Part shown: in pieces, positions 34,670 to 38,957 of the stretch
How the letters are laid out: each line of letters begins with the position of its first letter
Position numbering within the stretch: position 1 is the first letter of the stretch
Assembly: GCF_018283645.1 (NCBI RefSeq)
Contig: NZ_JAGSXH010000057.1
Location: forward strand, 1-38,957
Direction: 5' to 3'
Origin: Actinocrinis puniceicyclus
Lineage (GTDB): Bacteria; Actinomycetota; Actinomycetes; Streptomycetales; Catenulisporaceae
DNA: 38,957 bases
Notes under the pieces: generated by a model
Database searches by the model: none
What the model saw: the letters and a program-made list of their open reading frames with translations, nothing else
Told to the model about the DNA's origin: nothing
Position numbers and translations under genes: made by a program

Positions 34670-34784
34670 TTCGTGCCTCCCGGAGTTCGATCCGTCCGTT
34701 GTTAACCGCTGTTCCCGTCTTTCCCGAGCTGTCACATCAGGCTCGGTCGTGGTCGTGTCCGTCAGTCGCGTCGGCAGCACCCCA

Positions 34785-34790
34785 TAGCAT
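34785..34790 (+). promoter_or_regulatory. Start-adjacent -10 box (TAGCAT) of the DUF1015 gene
   Basis: TAGCAT ends 7 bases before the ATG at 34797. It lies between the divergent TPR and DUF1015 genes. A TTG at 34791 is in frame but less likely as the start. Confidence 0.5.
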
Positions 34791-34796
34791 TTGCAT

Positions 34797-36086
34797 ATGA
34801 ATCCTGCTCCGGACGCCGCTTTCCCGCGCGCCGACGTGCAGGGACGGCTCTCGCTCGTCCCGTTCCGCGGTCTGCGGTTCGATCGCGCCAAGGTCGGCGA
34901 CCCGGCGGCAGTCATATCGCCACCGTACGACATGATCGACCCAATTCAGGCACACCGACTTGCCCTCAGCGGCACCCATAACGTCGTTCGGCTCACCCTT
35001 CCGGAGCTCGACGAGCCCGACCCGCGGCTCAAGTACCGCCGTGCGGCCCGCACGCTGCGTGAGTGGCGCGAGGAGGGCGCCCTCGTCCTGGACCCGCTTC
35101 CCGCGCTCTACGTCTATGAGCAGACCGGCCCGGCAGGGCACCAACGCGGCCTGATCGGGGCCTTGGAGCTGCCGGCCGACGACGCGGGGCCGGTACTCCC
35201 GCACGAGGACGTCGTGGACGGCGTGGTCGCGGATCGCCAGGCGCTCATGCATGCGACGGGTGCCAATCCGGAGCCGATCCTGCTCACGTACGAGGGTGGT
35301 GGACCTGCCTCCGATCTGGTGGAGCAGTACGCGGGCGGTTGCGAGCCGCTGGTCGAGGCGGCGACCGCGGATGGCACACACCACCGGCTGTGGTCGATCA
35401 CGGACCCGCGGGAACTGGCGGTCATCGCGCGGGATCTGGCGCCGCGCCGCTCGCTGATCGCTGATGGGCATCACCGCTATGCCGCCTATCAGCGGCTGGC
35501 AGCGCTGGGCCGTCCGGGCTCGGATCGCGGTTTGGCGCTGCTGGTCGACTCGAAGCGCCATGCGCTGCGCGTACGCGGGATACATCGCTGGATTCCGGAT
35601 CTGCCGGTCGCCGCGGCCATTGCGGCCGCCGCGGAGTTCTTCACGGTGACGCCGGTCTCGGGTGGTTACCGTGCGGCGCTGGACGAGCTCGACCGGATCG
35701 GGCCGGAGCGTGTCGCGATGGCGGCGGTCGACCGTCAACGCGCGTGGATCATCGCCGATCCCAAGCCGGAGCTGGTGGCCGAGTCGATTCCCGGCGACCG
35801 GCCGGAGTCCTGGCGTCTGTTGGACGCCACGGTGCTGCACCTCGCGCTCGCCCGCACGGTGTGGAAGGTGCCGGACACGGCGGACCATATCCGCTTCGAC
35901 CATGACGCGCGCAACGCGGTCATCGAGGCGCAGCGCCATCACGGCCTGGCGGTGCTGCTGCGCCCGGTGGCGGAGGCGACGGTCCTGGATCTCGCGGCGG
36001 CCGGGGTGCGGATGCCGCGCAAGTCCACCGCGTTCGCCCCCAAACCGGCCACCGGTCTGGTGCTACGGCTGCTCGACGCGGACTGA
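34797..36086 (+). CDS. DUF1015 family protein (possible ParB-like kinase-related fold)
   Basis: The 429-residue protein matches DUF1015 along its length. It has LVPFRGLRFDRAKVGDPAAVISPPYDMIDP near the start, SLIADGHHRYAAYQRL in the middle, and VGA-type strands later. The GHHRY motif resembles the GHRR/GER motifs of ParB-like proteins. DUF1015 proteins are widespread, and some ParB-fold relatives phosphorylate serine. For this protein no activity is proven and the similarity is by eye only. It has its own start-adjacent -10 box. A hairpin terminator follows, with three short AACGGG repeats. Confidence 0.8.
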   Translation: MNPAPDAAFPRADVQGRLSLVPFRGLRFDRAKVGDPAAVISPPYDMIDPIQAHRLALSGTHNVVRLTLPELDEPDPRLKYRRAARTLREWREEGALVLDPLPALYVYEQTGPAGHQRGLIGALELPADDAGPVLPHEDVVDGVVADRQALMHATGANPEPILLTYEGGGPASDLVEQYAGGCEPLVEAATADGTHHRLWSITDPRELAVIARDLAPRRSLIADGHHRYAAYQRLAALGRPGSDRGLALLVDSKRHALRVRGIHRWIPDLPVAAAIAAAAEFFTVTPVSGGYRAALDELDRIGPERVAMAAVDRQRAWIIADPKPELVAESIPGDRPESWRLLDATVLHLALARTVWKVPDTADHIRFDHDARNAVIEAQRHHGLAVLLRPVAEATVLDLAAAGVRMPRKSTAFAPKPATGLVLRLLDAD

Positions 36087-36136
36087 GTGCCGACTGTCCG
36101 GGACGGGTCGCGGGCTGGCCGGCAACGGGAACGGGA

Positions 36137-36169
36137 ACGGGCGGAACCGGTAAGTCCGGTCCCGCCCGT
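36137..36169. terminator. Terminator after the DUF1015 gene
   Basis: ACGGGCGG-A-ACCGG pairs with CCGGT-C-CCGCCCGT with one mismatch and a TAAGT loop, followed by TTCTTC. It lies 50 bases after the DUF1015 stop and separates it from the converging repeat protein. Confidence 0.7.
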
Positions 36170-36292
36170 GTTCTTCTCCACGCGTCAGGCGAACGCCACG
36201 ATCGCTGGGCCAATGCCTCCGGCAGTCAACCGCGGCGCGATCGCTGCGTTCGCGATGCGTCCGGCCCAGAACCTAGCGGCCGCTACGCGTCG

Positions 36293-38737
36293 TCACTGTT
36301 CCTCGTCATGTTCCGGGTCGGGGCCGACATGCTGCTCAGCTGCCGGTCCGGCCGCGTCGTGCACATCGTGAGCTTCGGGCCGGACGGCGTCTTCTTCGTC
36401 CTCTTCGTCCTCGTCGTCGTCCTCGTCGTCGTCCTCGTCGTCGTCCTCGTCGTCGTCCTCGTCGTCGTCCTCGTCCGCGAGCGCGTCGTCATGCTCGGTT
36501 TCGGGTTCCGCGTCAGGGTCGAGAGCGTCCTCGTCGTCGTCCTCCTCGACCTCGTCGAAGGTGAGTCCGTCGAGTTCGGCCAGCCTCTCGCCGGCGCCGG
36601 TGAGGCCTTCCGGGTCTACCTCGCTCGCGCGGGCGAACCACTCGCGGGCCTCGTCCTCCCGGTCGGCATCCAGCAGTGCTTCCGCGTACGCGTAGCGAAG
36701 CCGCGCGGTCCACGGCTCCGGCGTCGCGGACGTCAGGTCGGCGCCCTGCAGCAGGACCACGGCCGCGTCCGGCTGACCCAGATCGCGGCGTGCACCGGCG
36801 GCGACGATGCGCAGTTCGATCTGCGTGGCCTTGTCCAGTTCCTTGGCCTCCGGAGCCTGCGCCATCTCCAGCGCCTTCTCGGGTCGGCCGAGGCCGCGCT
36901 CGCAGTCGGCCATCACGGCCCACTGGTGATTGGATCCCGTGATTCGGCGGGCGGCGCGCAACTCGGCGAGCGCTTCCGCGTAGCGGTCCGAGAGGTAGGC
37001 GGCGAGCCCGAGGGCTTCTCGAGTGGCGGCCAGGCGCGGCGCGAGGCGCTGTGCGGCGCGAGCGTGGGCGTAGGCCTTCTCCGGGTCCTCTTCGACGAGC
37101 CGGCCCGCCATCACCAGATGGCCGCCGACGAGTTCCGCCTTCATGCGTACGAGGGTCCGCAGCTCGGCGCGGATGTCTGCGTCCAGTTCCGAGGTGTCGA
37201 CGTCGTCGGGCAGCGCGACTTCGTCCAGGGATTCGGCCGCGCCACCGGGCTTCGCCGAGTCGGCGACCGCAGGGCGTGCCCCACGCTCACGGTCCCGGTC
37301 ACCGAAATGAGGGCGCTCCTCGCGACGCTGGAAACCACGATCCCCACCACGGTCGTCGCGACGCTGGAAACCGCCACGGTCGCCGCCGCGATCACGGTCA
37401 AAACCGCCACGATCACGGTCGCCGAAACGAGGACGCTCGTCACGCTGCCCCGGACCACTACGGTCATCACGACGCTGGAAACCACGATCCCCACCACGGT
37501 CCCCGCCACGATCACGGTCGAAACCACCGCGCCGGTCATCACGCTGGCCGAAGCCGCCACGGTCTCCACCGCGGTCATCACGGCGCTGGAAGCCGCCGCG
37601 ATCGGCGCCACGGTCTCCACCGCGATCACGATCGAAACCGCCACGGTCCCGATCACCGAAACGCGGACGCTCGTCACGCTGCCCCGGACCACTACGGTCA
37701 TCACGACGCTGAAAACCACCACGATCCCCACCACGGTCCCCGCCACGATCACGGTCGAAACCACCGCGCCGGTCATCACGCTGGCCGAAGCCGCCACGGT
37801 CATCACGACGCTGGAAACCGCCACGCTCGGCACCGCGGTCGCCACCACGATCACGATCGAAACCGCCGCGATCCCGATCACCGAAACGCGGACGCTCGTC
37901 ACGCTGCCCCGGACCACTACGGTCATCACGACGCTGAAAACCACCACGATCCCCGCCGCGATCCCCACCACGATCACGGTCAAAACCGCCGCGATCCCCA
38001 CCACGATCACGGTCAAAACCGCCGCGATCCCCACCGCGGTCGTCACGACGCTGGAAACCGCCACGGTCCCGATCACCGAAACGAGGACGCTCGTCACGCT
38101 GCCCCGGACCACTACGGTCATCACGACGCTGGAAGCCGCCACGATCCCCGCCACGATCACGATCAAAGCCGCCGCGCCGGTCATCACGCTGACCGGGAGC
38201 GCCGCGATCATCACGACGCTGGAAACCGCCACGCTCGGCACCGCGGTCGCCACCACGATCACGATCGAAACCGCCACGGTCCCGATCACCGAAACGAGGA
38301 CGCTCGTCACGCTGGCCGGCACCGCCACGATCGTCACGACGCTGGAAACCACGGTCGCCGCCGCGATCACGGTCGCCGAAACGCGGCCGGTCATCACGCT
38401 GACCGGGAGCGCCGCGATCGTCGCGACGCTGGAAACCGCCACGCTCGGCACCGCGGTCGCCACCACGATCACGGTCGAATCCACCCCGATCGGCACCGCG
38501 ATCCCGCTGCTCATATCCGGGACGGCGCTCACCATAGGAGGGGCGGTCGCCGTAACGCGCGCGGGACGAGTTCGAATCCCCGCGGTCGCTGCCGGGGCGA
38601 CCTCCCGCGCCCACGTCACGGCCTCCGTCGCGCGGCTGTTCGTCGCGTCCCCGTCGCCCTTGTCCGGCAACACGCTTGTTCCCCGTGGGACGGCCCGTGG
38701 TCGGGCGGCGGGGACGGCCGGATGAGGAGGTGGACAT
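36293..38737 (-). CDS. Arg/Gly/Asp-repeat and TPR protein with acidic C-terminal tail
   Basis: The 814-residue protein has three parts. Residues 1 to about 75 are a Ser/Arg/Gly/Pro-rich lead. About 75-485 is a low-complexity domain with eleven FQRRDDR units and one FQRREER variant, plus six RPRFGDRDRGG units, resembling eukaryotic RGG or DRYG domains. About 500-740 is helical with TPR-like units (KAYAHARAAQRLAPRLAATREALGLAAYLSDRYAEALAELRAARR and following). The tail is Asp/Glu-rich, with repeats of DDDE. TPR parts bind proteins; Arg/Gly domains often bind RNA and can drive condensates. The start at 38737 (MSTSSSGRP) has AGGAG about 12 bases upstream. A Streptomyces protein family of the same layout exists, as far as I recall. 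The function is unknown. Confidence 0.75.
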   Translation of the reverse strand: MSTSSSGRPRRPTTGRPTGNKRVAGQGRRGRDEQPRDGGRDVGAGGRPGSDRGDSNSSRARYGDRPSYGERRPGYEQRDRGADRGGFDRDRGGDRGAERGGFQRRDDRGAPGQRDDRPRFGDRDRGGDRGFQRRDDRGGAGQRDERPRFGDRDRGGFDRDRGGDRGAERGGFQRRDDRGAPGQRDDRRGGFDRDRGGDRGGFQRRDDRSGPGQRDERPRFGDRDRGGFQRRDDRGGDRGGFDRDRGGDRGGFDRDRGGDRGGDRGGFQRRDDRSGPGQRDERPRFGDRDRGGFDRDRGGDRGAERGGFQRRDDRGGFGQRDDRRGGFDRDRGGDRGGDRGGFQRRDDRSGPGQRDERPRFGDRDRGGFDRDRGGDRGADRGGFQRRDDRGGDRGGFGQRDDRRGGFDRDRGGDRGGDRGFQRRDDRSGPGQRDERPRFGDRDRGGFDRDRGGDRGGFQRRDDRGGDRGFQRREERPHFGDRDRERGARPAVADSAKPGGAAESLDEVALPDDVDTSELDADIRAELRTLVRMKAELVGGHLVMAGRLVEEDPEKAYAHARAAQRLAPRLAATREALGLAAYLSDRYAEALAELRAARRITGSNHQWAVMADCERGLGRPEKALEMAQAPEAKELDKATQIELRIVAAGARRDLGQPDAAVVLLQGADLTSATPEPWTARLRYAYAEALLDADREDEAREWFARASEVDPEGLTGAGERLAELDGLTFDEVEEDDDEDALDPDAEPETEHDDALADEDDDEDDDEDDDEDDDEDDDEDEEDEEDAVRPEAHDVHDAAGPAAEQHVGPDPEHDEEQ
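36409..36480. repeat. 12-bp tandem repeat encoding the acidic tail
   Basis: CCTCGTCGTCGT occurs in five exact tandem copies (36409-36468) plus a degenerate sixth. On the coding strand it encodes repeating DDDE units, so slippage would lengthen or shorten the tail by four residues without changing frame. Confidence 0.85.
37290..38500. repeat. Degenerate repeat array encoding the Arg/Gly/Asp domain
   Basis: Units of about 30-60 bases recur, with near-identical longer blocks, such as those starting near 37657 and 37885, both carrying the same run through GGTCATCACGACGCTGAAAA. The array is in frame with the repeat protein and leaves several other frames open as an artefact. Confidence 0.85.
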
Positions 38738-38795
38738 GCGGTTCAGGGCTCCTGTCGTGGTACTACAACGAACTACGTCGCTGTGGGACTGCTGC

Positions 38796-38819
38796 AAAAA
38801 AAACCAGTTGGTGACCAAC
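38796..38819. promoter_or_regulatory. A-tract and palindrome upstream of the repeat protein gene
   Basis: Eight A residues (38796-38803) are followed by GTTGGTGACCAAC (38807-38819), a perfect palindrome with one central base. On the minus strand TTGCAG (beginning inside the T-tract) and TAGTTC 16 bases on could form a promoter. A regulator site is plausible. Confidence 0.4.
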
Positions 38820-38957
38820 GCACGCCGGGCGGGCGCATCCGCCTATTCTCACCCACGCGCTCACGCCGTGGCCAATCGAGCGGCGCACGGCCCGGCAAGG
38901 GCGGCTGAGCTGGGTTGGTGCGTGCGGCCGGCTGGTGGTGTGGGCGGGGTTGGGGCC
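38820..38957. other. Right window edge, no gene recognised
   Basis: I see no complete or clearly partial gene in the last 138 bases on either strand. Confidence 0.4.

Noticed and set aside
37290-38500. Repeat array could be a CRISPR or a tandem DNA element
   Set aside because: Units are irregular in length, in frame with a coding sequence, and there are no spacers of constant size or cas genes.
38570-38584. GTTCGAATCCCCGC, which looks like a tRNA T-arm
   Set aside because: No matching T-stem, acceptor stem or anticodon arm is present. The bases are in frame within the repeat protein's lead segment.
36308-38725. Long open frames on the plus strand and in a second minus frame across the repeat array
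   Set aside because: The repeat composition has few stop codons in any frame. Their products are simple Thr/Ala/Ile, His/Asp/Arg or Val/Ser/Ile strings with no domain, start signal or conserved neighbours.

Overview
The window is high-GC DNA from an actinobacterium. The gene order is the conserved actinobacterial block known from Mycobacterium tuberculosis (about Rv1691 to Rv1713) and found in similar form in Streptomyces: TPR/HAD/SCP2/tlyA/nadK/recN/steA/mctB and pyrG/NUDIX/ald/ParA/scpA/scpB/rluB/aroH/tyrA/cmk/plsC/der. Frequent GTG starts, many start-adjacent -10 boxes that suggest leaderless transcripts, and U-tract-less GC hairpins as terminators all fit this phylum. I cannot name the species.

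Layout. 1-1.7 kb is the end of an integrated element whose large serine recombinase gene abuts an ABC transporter ATPase gene broken at its Walker A codons. 2.2-4.8 kb holds a tandem GNAT acetyltransferase, a DsbA/FrnE-like oxidoreductase and a NAD(P)-binding reductase. 4.9-9.5 kb (minus strand) is aroH-tyrA-cmk-acyltransferase-der. 9.6-19.3 kb (plus strand) is pyrG, NUDIX, ald, a membrane protein (minus), ParA, a ribbon-helix-helix-like ParA partner, scpA, scpB and rluB. 19.4-22 kb is a divergent MFS exporter/MmyB-type regulator pair. 21.9-34.7 kb (mostly minus strand) is GT4, a MurJ-like flippase, an MraY/WecA-like transferase, mctB, steA, recN, nadK, tlyA, a small hypothetical, SCP2 (plus), a HAD phosphatase and a small TPR protein. 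34.8-38.7 kb holds a DUF1015 protein (plus) and an 814-residue protein with an Arg/Gly/Asp repeat domain, TPR-like helices and an acidic tail (minus).

Most notable points. (1) The pyrG-to-rluB block is inverted in place relative to the usual order, and the MFS/regulator pair sits at one junction. (2) The steA-mctB-PNPT-MurJ-GT4 run is tightly packed and contains an initiating transferase, an extending transferase and a flippase, which suggests a lipid-linked glycan module tied to division proteins. The MurJ-like protein lacks two residues that are conserved in E. coli MurJ. (3) Seven genes have a TAnnnT box ending 7-9 bases before the start codon. (4) The ParA/RHH pair is followed by scpAB and preceded by a gene-free region rich in dyads that could be its operator or centromere. 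(5) The terminal protein has an RGG-like repeat domain of about 400 residues.

Functionally the window joins central metabolism (CTP, aromatic amino acids, CMP, NADP, alanine), chromosome organisation and repair (ParA, ScpA/B, RecN), ribosome maturation (RluB, TlyA, Der) and envelope/division functions. All functions are inferred from motifs and gene context by eye; no database search was run.
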